Source of the DNA: Burkholderiaceae bacterium
GTDB lineage: Bacteria > Pseudomonadota > Gammaproteobacteria > Burkholderiales > Burkholderiaceae_C
Assembly: GCA_024235915.1 (NCBI GenBank)
Contig: JACKLO010000010.1
Span: 310,001 to 374,000, forward strand
Reading direction: 5' to 3'
DNA length: 64,000 nt
Position numbers and translations under genes: made by a program
Shown: positions 30,201-37,343 of the stretch, in pieces
How positions within the stretch are numbered: position 1 is the stretch's first letter
How the letters are laid out: each line of letters begins with the position of its first letter
The notes under the pieces: model-generated
What the model saw: the letters and a program-made list of their open reading frames with translations, nothing else
Database searches by the model: none
What the model was told of the DNA's origin: nothing

Positions 30201-32857
30201 TCGGCGCCGCCGCGGCTGGCGGCGGCCTGTGCTTCGGCCAGCCGCGGCAGGCGCTCGGTGTCGCCATGCTCCAGCAGTTCGCGGTAGGCCTCGAAGGCGT
30301 CGGCATGGTCAGGCAGGCTGCCGTGGTCCACCTTCAGCGTCCAGGTGCGCACGCCGGGCAGCAGGGCGCTGCGCAGCGGCACGCGGCCATCGCCACCATC
30401 GACGGCGTTCAGGTATTCCAGGCCTTCATCGCCCCATTGCCAGCCGTCGGGCGTGTAGCGGGCGTGGCCCGTCACCAGCAGCAGGCGGTCGGCGAAGGCC
30501 GGCAGGTCGGTCTGCACCTGCGCGTCCAGGCGCCGGCGCAGCGCCAGCGCGCGGTTGAGCACCGGCTGCGGCGGCACGCCCCAGCTGTAGGGCGCCAGCT
30601 GGCTGGGGTCGTCGGGTGCGATCCAGTTGCGGTGCCACCAGTTGGCGTCGCGCACCTTCTGCAGGTCGCGCCGGGCCATGTCGGCCCAGGTGTCGTGGCG
30701 GGCGAGGCGGCCGTCGTCGTCGAGCAGGGCCGCCTGCAGTTGCAGGAAGCCGGGCATGCCAGCCATGGTCTGGCGGGCGCGTTCGTCGTCGAACAGCCCG
30801 CCCACCGAGGCCAGCAGGTTGCCGAAGCGGTCGTCACCGGAGAGCACCTGCATCGGCGCCCAGGAGCCGCCGTTGGGCGTGCCCAGCATGAGCAGGCGGG
30901 CGCCCTGGCGCTGCAGCATCCGCGCCCAGGTCTCCGGGCGTTCCAGCTGCACCGTGCGCGCGACGACGCCGCCCATCGAGTGCGCGATCAGGCGCACCGG
31001 CTGGCGTGAGGCTTCGCGCAGTGCCAGCTCGCGGTCGATGGCGTCGGCCAGGCGACGGGCTTCGTCCTCGATCGGCCGCCGCCAGTCGAAGGCGAACGGG
31101 ATGACCTCGTGTGATCGCTCCAGAGCGGTGGCCAGGTCGTCGTAGAACATGCCGATGGGACCATCGGGGTGCACCTGGTCGTCGACGCCTTCGCCCTGCC
31201 ATGCCAGGCGGTCCAGACCGCCGAGCAGGCGCAGGCTCAGCCAGATGCGCTTGTCGCCCACCTTCAGGTGGCTGCCCAGGATGCCGGGCAGCAGGAACAC
31301 CGCCGGCCGGTCGGCGGGCGCCGGCAGCCCGGCGGGGCGACCACGGGCGGCCCGCAGGCCGCCGGCGTCCTCACCAGCCCAGGACAGCGGGCCGATGCTG
31401 CGGTAGCCGGACGGCCGGTCCTGCGTCAGCCCTTCGACCACCGCGCCGACGGTGCGCGGGTTCACGAAGTAGTTGAAGTGCGTGACCTTGCCGCCCTGGT
31501 CGAGCAGGAACTGCGCGCCACCGTTCGTGCGCGGGGTGCCGCCGTACATGGAGCGCGTCTGCACCACGATGTCGTTGTCGGTCCAGTAGAAGGCGTCGGC
31601 CAGCAGCGTCTTGACCCAGCTGCCCAGGGTGTCGCCTTCCAGGTCGCCGGCCACCACCCGCAGGTCACCGGGCACGGGCTCGCCGCCGTTGAGCCAGCGC
31701 ACCAGCGGGCTGTCGGGCATCATCGCCGCCAGGCCCGGCAGCTTGCCCGGGTCCTCGCGGCGGCGGGCCACCTCGGCCAGAAAATCCAGCAGCGCCGGGG
31801 CCACCGGGATGTTGGCCAGCTGCAACCCCCAGCGCAGCACCGACAGGTAGGCGTCCAGCCGCCGCGAGGCCAGCAGCGTGCCGCGGGCCGGGCAGGCGAC
31901 GCGCACGACGCGTTCGACGCCGATGCCCCGCTGCTTCACCAGGCTGGCCAGCTGCTGAAGCGCGGCACGCTGCTTGGCGTACGCGGGGCCGGCAAACGGC
32001 GCCAGGTCGTCCGCTGAAAGTTCGCCGCCGCGGCCGCAGATGCGCGCCAGCACCTCGGCCACCAGGCCGCCGCGCGAGTGCGTGACCAGGTGCAACCGGG
32101 CGCCGCTGGGCAGGGTCTGCACCAGCGTCAGCGCGTTCTCGATCGGGCTGGCGCCCAGCGTCGGGTGGTCCAGTGCGTAGACCTGCTGCCGGTAATGCTT
32201 GAACAGCGTCTGCACCTGGGCAGGGTGCAGGTCCCAGAGCTTGCCGAAGGTGCTGGCGGTGTCGACGAAGGTGCCGTGCAGCAGCACCAGCAGCGGGCCA
32301 TCGGCCGCAGGCAGCGCGGCCAGCGGGGTGGCACGGTCCTTCAGCGGCTTGAGCGCCGTGGGCTCGAGCCGGTACACGCCGGGCACGACCTGGCCGTCGA
32401 CCTTGGCCACCACGGCTGACGCGGCGAAGTCCGCCGCCTTGTCCTTGGCCAGGCCGGTGAGCACCTCGACCGCCTGCAGCAGCACGTCGCCGAGGAAGCC
32501 GCGCGAGCGCGCCGGAGCCGCCTGTTCCAGGCCGCGCCAGCGCAGCTGCGTGGGCACGACGACGTCGCCGCTGGCAGCACCAGCGCTGCGCGTGGTCTGC
32601 GTGCCCTGGCCCAGCAGCATGTCGCGCGCGGTTTCCGGGTGCAGCACCAGCGCCGGCCCCCCGGCCACGTGCAGCACGACCAGGTCCTCGCCCGGCACTG
32701 CTTCGAGCCGCACCGGTTCGACGCCTGCGCGCCGCGCGCCGACGGTGACGCGGGCCTTGACCTCGGCCGGCAGGCCGTCGCTGGCGCGCAGCGGGCTGCC
32801 ACTGCGCGTAGCCGTGGCCTGGCCAGGAACGAGGAAGGTGATCGTTGAGGCGCTCAT
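27269..32857 (-). CDS. Giant CHAT-domain protease fused to two alpha/beta-hydrolase (lipase-like) domains
   Basis: A 1,862-residue protein with no signal peptide. Domains in order: an alpha/beta hydrolase (about 180-450) with LLVLLHGTFVD and the nucleophile elbow HLVTHSRGG (Ser261); an LCAT/PGAP-like hydrolase (about 515-850) with LLPGILGSHLKVG and IAHSMGG (Ser627); an unrecognised domain (about 935-1330) including CNGDLTFIGQPLMLGHYHAT; and a CHAT caspase-like protease (about 1340-1540). The CHAT dyad looks intact: His1387 in HIAGHGE and Cys1428 in FVNCCHL. A helical TPR/TRAFs-binding-like tail (about 1550-1860) follows. Known CHAT proteins act in bacterial cell-death and defence systems, but the role here is inferred only. 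The start at MSASTITFLVPG was chosen; one 12 codons upstream is possible. It lies 130 bases downstream of rlpA on the same strand. Confidence 0.88.
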   Translation of the reverse strand: MSASTITFLVPGQATATRSGSPLRASDGLPAEVKARVTVGARRAGVEPVRLEAVPGEDLVVLHVAGGPALVLHPETARDMLLGQGTQTTRSAGAASGDVVVPTQLRWRGLEQAAPARSRGFLGDVLLQAVEVLTGLAKDKAADFAASAVVAKVDGQVVPGVYRLEPTALKPLKDRATPLAALPAADGPLLVLLHGTFVDTASTFGKLWDLHPAQVQTLFKHYRQQVYALDHPTLGASPIENALTLVQTLPSGARLHLVTHSRGGLVAEVLARICGRGGELSADDLAPFAGPAYAKQRAALQQLASLVKQRGIGVERVVRVACPARGTLLASRRLDAYLSVLRWGLQLANIPVAPALLDFLAEVARRREDPGKLPGLAAMMPDSPLVRWLNGGEPVPGDLRVVAGDLEGDTLGSWVKTLLADAFYWTDNDIVVQTRSMYGGTPRTNGGAQFLLDQGGKVTHFNYFVNPRTVGAVVEGLTQDRPSGYRSIGPLSWAGEDAGGLRAARGRPAGLPAPADRPAVFLLPGILGSHLKVGDKRIWLSLRLLGGLDRLAWQGEGVDDQVHPDGPIGMFYDDLATALERSHEVIPFAFDWRRPIEDEARRLADAIDRELALREASRQPVRLIAHSMGGVVARTVQLERPETWARMLQRQGARLLMLGTPNGGSWAPMQVLSGDDRFGNLLASVGGLFDDERARQTMAGMPGFLQLQAALLDDDGRLARHDTWADMARRDLQKVRDANWWHRNWIAPDDPSQLAPYSWGVPPQPVLNRALALRRRLDAQVQTDLPAFADRLLLVTGHARYTPDGWQWGDEGLEYLNAVDGGDGRVPLRSALLPGVRTWTLKVDHGSLPDHADAFEAYRELLEHGDTERLPRLAEAQAAASRGGAEGGAASAGAGTALAHVASRPSRGHQPGVARPMDSMKSLLSAPGLESDAAAARAADPGAALRVDVCNGDLTFIGQPLMLGHYHATKVTGTEAVIDGRLGGALSASLDAGLYPQGIGEHQVFVNGGASDDPWRAPRPRAAIVIGLGDEGALTQKDLAFGVRQATLAWLQRLAEQGESAAAVELAATLMGSGGAGMGPGEAAAGIATGVRDAAEIVRRGNAARQAAADAAGRPDNALLWPLPTRLTLVELYLERASDAWRALQVQATAAPGHFVIAPVITPGTGPLRRQIDTAYRGADYDLITALSSAGAPDQIRFRLDTRRARSELHSVAPQATLVHQMVRRAAADTNDDTQLGRTLFQLLVPRDMEAYLGGTERMVLELDPHTAKVPWELLDMPPERRSGGDPRPWAVRTRLLRKLQTAHFRSRVRDASADEQVLVVGEPRLTDDRYAPLPGALQEAQAVAAALGGLQGVGAERVKLVAQAEAVGILNALFERPWRIVHIAGHGEASDGKGGPGGLVMSDESFLGPREIEQMRDVPELVFVNCCHLAKIAPVAPGRDPLDSPAFAASVAEALIEAGVRCVVAAGWAVDDDAAAAFAARFYRTLLAGRPFIDAVAEAREAAWRQADPLQGGNGNNTWAAYQCYGDPDWVFRRGVGDAQASDPVVDEYASLSSPLGLALALEKLAVESKFQRRSAARQLEHLRHLEARFSALWGGIGAVAEAFGLAYAEAGALAEAIAWYGRATAAPDGSAQMKAHEQWLNLRVRHAESAARGTPVGSDEREAARQTIPDAARQLEALATLQPTAERHSLCGSAWKRLAMLERLADPAAAQSASHQADAAYARAEAIALAQDAPDLFYPVVNRLACVLAQPGRSALDATLVERARLSAQRKVTEAPDFWSVVGLVEIDAFVAAARGRLAAELPALLARLEDLHVRVPAPKSWRSVHDNAEYALRARAGTSAGEPQAITAWLDRLRACAGA

Positions 32858-32987
32858 CCGGCGAGCATCGGCGCAAACGGCAGCCGCGTCCATCGGGAAG
32901 CGGCGTGGCCACGCCGAACTAGGGATTCGCCGCGCCGCTCAGGGGCTGCCCACGGTCATGGCCCGCAAGCCACCGAGCTCGGATGGT

Positions 32988-33902
32988 TCAGGGCACGCGC
33001 ACCACCAGGGCCTGCAACGGCAGAGCATCGGCCAGCCGAGCGGCAGCGGCGTCGGCCTCGTCACGCCGCGCCCAGGGCCCCACGCGCACGCGCACCCATT
33101 GGCCGTCGTCCTGCAGTGTCAGCTGGTCGGCCAGCCAGGGGGTCTCGCGCAGCAGCAGGCGCTGCAGTTGCAGGGCGCCTTCACGGTCGCGGAATGCCCC
33201 CAGCTGCAGCCAGAAGCCTGGGCCGCCGGTGTCGGTGGCATCGGTGGCGCTGCCGCCCGTGGCGTCGAAGGGTGCCGTGGGTGCGTTGGGCGTGGGCCGC
33301 AGCCCGTCCCGGATCTGGTCGAAGGTGATGCGCTCCACCTCCACCGGCGCCACGCCGCCGAGCACGCCGAGTTTCAGTGCCGCGGTGTAGCTCAGGTCGA
33401 TGACCCGGCCTTCGTGGAAGGGCCCACGGTCGTTGACGCGCACGATGATCTCGCGGCCGTTGGCCGGGTTGCGCACCCGCGCGTAGCTGGGCAGCGGCAT
33501 GGTCTTGTGCGCGGCGGTCATCGCGAACATGTCGTAGGTCTCGCCGTTGGACGTGGGCCGGCCGTGGAACTTGCGGCCGTACCAGGACGCCAGGCCGCGT
33601 TCGCGCAGCGGCAGGTCCTCGGTCATCGGCACGTAGCGCACGCCGCGCACTTCGTAGGGCTTGTTCGGCCCGCCGACGCGCAAGGGCTCGATGCGCGGCA
33701 CGGCGTCGGGGGTGCGTTCCAGGTCGGCCGGCGTCTGCGCCGCCGCGCCGTCGCGCCCGGACCACACGGCCGGTGCACGGCTGGCACAGCCGCCCAGCAG
33801 CAGGATCAGGAGCAGGAAACCCAGCAGTGCCGGGCCCAGGCGGGTCGCGTCGCGACGATGGACCCAGGCGGCCATGGGGCCCACCGTGGTCGCTCTCGAC
33901 AT
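32988..33902 (-). CDS. rlpA: RlpA-like septal lytic transglycosylase with SPOR domain
   Basis: Predicted outer-membrane lipoprotein of 304 residues. A hydrophobic leader ends in a lipobox (LLGGCAS). The double-psi beta-barrel domain (about 105-195) has GLASWYGRKFHGRPTSNGE, ARVRNPANGREIIVRVNDRG and VIDLSYTAA, including the Asp of VNDRGPF. A C-terminal SPOR domain (about 230-304) should bind denuded peptidoglycan at the septum. Its start overlaps the stop of the upstream caspase-fold gene (TGATG), so translation is coupled. In most proteobacteria rlpA sits with mrdB and dacA; that context is absent here. Confidence 0.93.
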   Translation of the reverse strand: MSRATTVGPMAAWVHRRDATRLGPALLGFLLLILLLGGCASRAPAVWSGRDGAAAQTPADLERTPDAVPRIEPLRVGGPNKPYEVRGVRYVPMTEDLPLRERGLASWYGRKFHGRPTSNGETYDMFAMTAAHKTMPLPSYARVRNPANGREIIVRVNDRGPFHEGRVIDLSYTAALKLGVLGGVAPVEVERITFDQIRDGLRPTPNAPTAPFDATGGSATDATDTGGPGFWLQLGAFRDREGALQLQRLLLRETPWLADQLTLQDDGQWVRVRVGPWARRDEADAAAARLADALPLQALVVRVP

Positions 33903-36001
33903 CAGCGCGCCACGCTCCGGCTGGTGTTCAGGTGCACCAGCTCCAGGCGCTCCTTGCGCAGCAGCCGGTTGGCGTCATCGCGTTCAAGGATGTCGACGGC
34001 CACCGGGTGGCCGAGGTCGAGCGAATACCAGACCACGCGCGACCACTGGATGTCGCGTCGCGTGCGCTGCGGCATGCGCCACTCGCGGACCCAGCCTTCG
34101 CCTTCCATGGGCAGCACGTCGAAACTGCCGGCACTGGTCTCGATGCGGGTGGGCTCGCCGACCTCGATCTCACCTTCCCAACGACGTTCCCCGCGGCCGT
34201 CACGGCCTTCGAAGATCTCGGTGAACGATACATCGCGGCTTTCGCCCACCTTGGGTTTGGCCCACCAGAATTCTTCCACCGGCGTGAACACCGAACTGCC
34301 GGCCGGTCCGCTGCGGCTGCGCACGCGGCCCTGCGGGTCGAGAGTCTGGCTGTCTTCGCCGGCGCGGGCCGTGAGGTCACCGGCGGCCTGCAGGGCGTCG
34401 ATCACCTGCACGACAAGCCCGACCGATTCGCCCTTCCATTGGTCGATGTGGCGGTAGGTGAAGCTGTCTCCGGGGGCATAGCCGTAGGGGTTCAACGGCG
34501 GCGGCACCGGGACGGCGGGCGCGGGCGGCGGTACTGAAGGTGCTGGCGCAGCGGGCGGCTGGGCTTGCGATGGCGGGGCCGCTGTGGCGTCAGTGCCAGC
34601 GGTCCCCGCGGGCGGGTTGGCGGCCGCGGGTGCCGCCCCCGCGGGGGCAGGCGCCGTTGCCGCAGGGCCGTCGTTGCCGACAGGGTCCTGGGCCGGTGCG
34701 TTGTTCAGCGCGTCGCCGTCCCTGACGTCCCGTAGGGCCCCGGGTGCCGTTTGGGCTTTGGCGCTTGGCGCCGTGGGCGGGGTCGCGGACTTGTCGCCGC
34801 CGAGCACCCGCGTCACGGCACCCGCCGCAGCGCCGGCCACCGCCACCGCCTGCGCGCCGGCGGCCTGTGCCGCCGCGACCTTGGCGGCCTCGGCCTGCGC
34901 GACCACGGCAGCGCCCGCCGCTGCCGCCGGCCCGGCACTGGCCAGTGGCGCACCGGGCGCGGTGGCCGGCGCGGACGGCGGCGCCGCGTCGGGTGCCGGG
35001 CCCTGGGCCTGCCGCGCGCTGCGGCGCAGATCGTCCAGGGCCTGTCCACCCAAGGCGGCAATGGCACGCTGGGCCGCCGCCTCCGGCCATTGGGCGATGG
35101 GCATCGTCGGGGCGCCCAGTTCGTCGGCGTCGTCGGTGCGGCCGCCGAGCCAGGGGTTCACGATCTGGCCCGTGGCGTCCAGGGCCAGGCGGCGCGTGGC
35201 CTGCAGCACCTGTGGCCCGGTGTGGCCGGCCGCCAGCAGCGCGTGCACGAACGCGCTGCCGAAGGGGCTGCCAGCCGCTTCGCGAGGGTCCGACGGCGCC
35301 GGCGACGGCAGGGCCGGCGGTTGCCAGCGCGGCAGCGTCTGCCCCGGCTGCGCGGACAGCAGAGCCATCACGCCATCAGGCATCGTCGGCGCGACCAGGC
35401 CCTGCCAGTCGGCCGGCAGCTTGGGTGGCGGCACGGCGGCGTCCACCACCAGCATGCGCAGGCTGGACGGCGTGATCTGCAGCGCCAGCACCAATTCGTC
35501 CAACGGCAGGGAGGCCGCCTTCAAGGCGGCCGCATCGAGGGCCTGGCCCGTGGCCGGCAGGCTGCGGGTGACCAGCCAGGAGCGGCCGTCCACGTGGGCG
35601 CCGGCGCCGGCGACGTAGATGAGCCCGGCGCCTGCCGGGTCCAGCCGCTGGCGGAACTCGGCCAGGCTGCGGCGCAGATCGTCGATGCCCAGGTCAGGCC
35701 GGGCCATGACGAGGAAACCGCTGCGACGCAGCGACTCCGCCACGGCCGCGGCATCGCGGCGCACGGCGGGCAGGTCCAGCTCACCCACGCGGCTGAGCCC
35801 CACCACCAGCGCCAGCCGTTGTCGCCCCAGGCCCAGCAACTGCGTGACGGCCTTGACCTCGGCCGGTACCGGCAGGACCGCCTGGGCGGCACCCGGGCCA
35901 GCGGCCAGCGCGGGGGCCATCCCGGCGATGCCCAGGACGAGCCGCAACGTCGTGCAACGCAGACCGGTCGGAATCGCCCGGCGTGGATGGGGGAGGTTCA
36001 T
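33902..36001 (-). CDS. Exported caspase-fold (C14 p20-like) protein with both catalytic residues replaced by Ala
   Basis: A 699-residue protein with a signal peptide (about 1-40). The p20-like region (about 55-310) reads LALVVGLSRVGELDLPAVRR, DAAAVAESLRRSGF and LIYVAGAGAHVDGRSWLV. In active bacterial orthocaspases the last stretch is YYAGHG-x-x-VDG; here the His position is Ala133. The Cys motif DACR appears as DAAV (Asp187 to Val190), so Cys is Ala189. It is therefore predicted to be proteolytically inactive. An Ala/Pro-rich linker of more than 150 residues leads to a C-terminal beta-rich domain (about 500-699) without a recognised family. It is translationally coupled to rlpA. The start at MNLPHPRRA was chosen for the signal peptide; MSTPPRQPL nine codons upstream is possible. 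Confidence 0.82.
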   Translation of the reverse strand: MNLPHPRRAIPTGLRCTTLRLVLGIAGMAPALAAGPGAAQAVLPVPAEVKAVTQLLGLGRQRLALVVGLSRVGELDLPAVRRDAAAVAESLRRSGFLVMARPDLGIDDLRRSLAEFRQRLDPAGAGLIYVAGAGAHVDGRSWLVTRSLPATGQALDAAALKAASLPLDELVLALQITPSSLRMLVVDAAVPPPKLPADWQGLVAPTMPDGVMALLSAQPGQTLPRWQPPALPSPAPSDPREAAGSPFGSAFVHALLAAGHTGPQVLQATRRLALDATGQIVNPWLGGRTDDADELGAPTMPIAQWPEAAAQRAIAALGGQALDDLRRSARQAQGPAPDAAPPSAPATAPGAPLASAGPAAAAGAAVVAQAEAAKVAAAQAAGAQAVAVAGAAAGAVTRVLGGDKSATPPTAPSAKAQTAPGALRDVRDGDALNNAPAQDPVGNDGPAATAPAPAGAAPAAANPPAGTAGTDATAAPPSQAQPPAAPAPSVPPPAPAVPVPPPLNPYGYAPGDSFTYRHIDQWKGESVGLVVQVIDALQAAGDLTARAGEDSQTLDPQGRVRSRSGPAGSSVFTPVEEFWWAKPKVGESRDVSFTEIFEGRDGRGERRWEGEIEVGEPTRIETSAGSFDVLPMEGEGWVREWRMPQRTRRDIQWSRVVWYSLDLGHPVAVDILERDDANRLLRKERLELVHLNTSRSVAR

Positions 36002-36098
36002 CAGGGGCTGCCGTGGTGGTGTCGACATGTTAGCGAGCGCACTGGCGGCAGCGCACGGTGAACGCCCCATCAGGGGTCGTTCGGGCCCACCGGTGTGG

Positions 36099-36125
36099 TG
36101 GGGGATGGGTGGGGCATATCCCCCA
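36099..36125. promoter_or_regulatory. Inverted repeat in the divergent region before the P-loop/ABC/hydrolase operon
   Basis: TGGGGGAT (36099-36106) and ATCCCCCA (36118-36125) form a perfect 8-base inverted repeat with an 11-base spacer, a spacing suited to a dimeric repressor. It lies in the 265-base region between the caspase-fold gene and the P-loop gene. Confidence 0.4.
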
Positions 36126-36200
36126 GGTTGGACCAGACACCGGCCTGCCTTCGCACGGCAGTGGTGCCAAGTCATTGAAAAATATAGACTTGATCACGAA

Positions 36201-36216
36201 TGGGAAAATACTCCCA
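36201..36216. promoter_or_regulatory. Second inverted repeat in the AT-rich promoter region
   Basis: TGGGA-AAATAC-TCCCA is a perfect 5-base inverted repeat inside an unusually AT-rich stretch (36170-36220) that contains a TATAGA hexamer (36183-36188), a -10-like element. It is likely promoter and operator material for the operon starting at 36267, though no convincing -35 element was identified. Confidence 0.35.
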
Positions 36217-36266
36217 AACTGGCACAACGTCTGCATGTCATGCCACATCCTCACCTGGAGACTGTC

Positions 36267-37343
36267 ATGACCCTGCTGCCCGAAATCACCCTGCTGGCCC
36301 CTGCACGTGCCCAGACGCTGAAGATGCCCTTTGTCACGCGGCGCGTGCCACGCGGCGTCATGGCCACACTGCTGGGCGGTGAACGTCAACCTCGCCCGGG
36401 CGATCTGGTGCTGGTCCGCGTGGAGCGGCTGGGCCAGCATCGGCACCTTGAACTCGTCAGCGGCCGCCGGTCTCGTCTGTTCGCCGGCGACGAGGTGGTG
36501 CTGGCCTATGGCCACCGTTACGCCCCCGATCAGTTCGAAGCCGAGGTGCCGGACCATCTCGGCCCCTGCCACATGGTGGCTGCCGGCGGCATCGCTTCGT
36601 GCATGCTCTCGCGCCACGGCCGCGTGCGCGCAGCCACCCAGGTTCAGCCTCTGGGTCTGATCGGCGACCGCCAGGGTCAGGTCATCAACCTGGCCGACCA
36701 TGCGCTGCCGGCGCCGCCCGCGGTGCGCCGCCGCCCGTTCACGGTGGCAGTGCTCGGCACGTCCATGAATGCCGGCAAGACCGAGACGGTCAGTCACCTG
36801 GTGCGCGGACTGGCGGCTTCCGGCCTGCGCGTGGGCGCGGCCAAGGTCACCGGCACGGGCTCCGGTGGCGACGTCTGGAGCATGACCGACGCCGGTGCCC
36901 GGCAGGTGCTCGACTTCACCGACGCCGGCATGGCGTCCACCTACCTGGCCGATACGGCGCAGCTGGCCGCCGCCCAGCAGCGCCTGATCGACACCCTCGC
37001 CGCGCAGGGCAACGACGCCGTGGTCTTCGAAGTGGCCGATGGGCTGCTCCAGCGCGAGACCGGCTTGCTGGCCAGTTCGCCGGCGTTCGCCGACATGGTG
37101 GACGCCGTCGTGTTCGCCGCTGGCGATGCCATGGGGGCTGCGATGGGGGTGGGCTGGCTGCGCCAGCGCGGCCTGCCGGTCCGCGCGGCCAGCGGGTTGA
37201 TGACCGCCTCGCCGCTGGCGGCGCGCGAAGCGGCGGCCGCCACGGGCCTGCCCGTGCTCGACCTGGCCGCCTTGAGCGACGTCGGCGTGGCCGACGTGCT
37301 CGGTTGGGTCGCGGTGCCCAACCAGGCCGGTGTGGCGGGATGA
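36267..37343 (+). CDS. P-loop NTPase of DUF1611/MobB-like type
   Basis: Cytoplasmic protein of 358 residues. The N-terminal part (about 1-150) is beta-rich with no recognised family. The C-terminal part is a P-loop domain starting with FTVAVLGTSMNAGKTETVSH, a Walker A of the SIMIBI type (about 160-175). AAKVTGTGSGGDVWS and the Asp/Glu-containing AVVFEVADGLL follow as likely switch or magnesium regions. DUF1611 proteins and MobB share this core. The ATG is preceded by GGAG. It is the first of three genes joined by ATGA overlaps with an ABC exporter and an exported hydrolase. The biochemical role is unknown. Confidence 0.75.
   Translation: MTLLPEITLLAPARAQTLKMPFVTRRVPRGVMATLLGGERQPRPGDLVLVRVERLGQHRHLELVSGRRSRLFAGDEVVLAYGHRYAPDQFEAEVPDHLGPCHMVAAGGIASCMLSRHGRVRAATQVQPLGLIGDRQGQVINLADHALPAPPAVRRRPFTVAVLGTSMNAGKTETVSHLVRGLAASGLRVGAAKVTGTGSGGDVWSMTDAGARQVLDFTDAGMASTYLADTAQLAAAQQRLIDTLAAQGNDAVVFEVADGLLQRETGLLASSPAFADMVDAVVFAAGDAMGAAMGVGWLRQRGLPVRAASGLMTASPLAAREAAAATGLPVLDLAALSDVGVADVLGWVAVPNQAGVAG

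Noticed and set aside
27374..31009. Open frame of more than 1,200 codons on the plus strand opposite the CHAT-lipase gene
   Set aside because: It is Ala/Gly/Arg/His-rich with no domain logic, as expected for the antisense frame of a GC-rich gene. The minus-strand frame carries clear hydrolase and CHAT motifs.
33902..36001. Reading the caspase-fold protein as an active orthocaspase protease
   Set aside because: The His and Cys positions are both Ala (AGAG and DAAV), so catalytic activity should not be annotated despite the fold-level resemblance.
36170..36220. The AT-rich stretch as a sign of horizontal transfer or an attachment site next to the tRNA
   Set aside because: It is only about 50 bases long, fits a promoter/operator region, and is almost 4 kb from the tRNA. 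No integrase or flanking direct repeat was seen.
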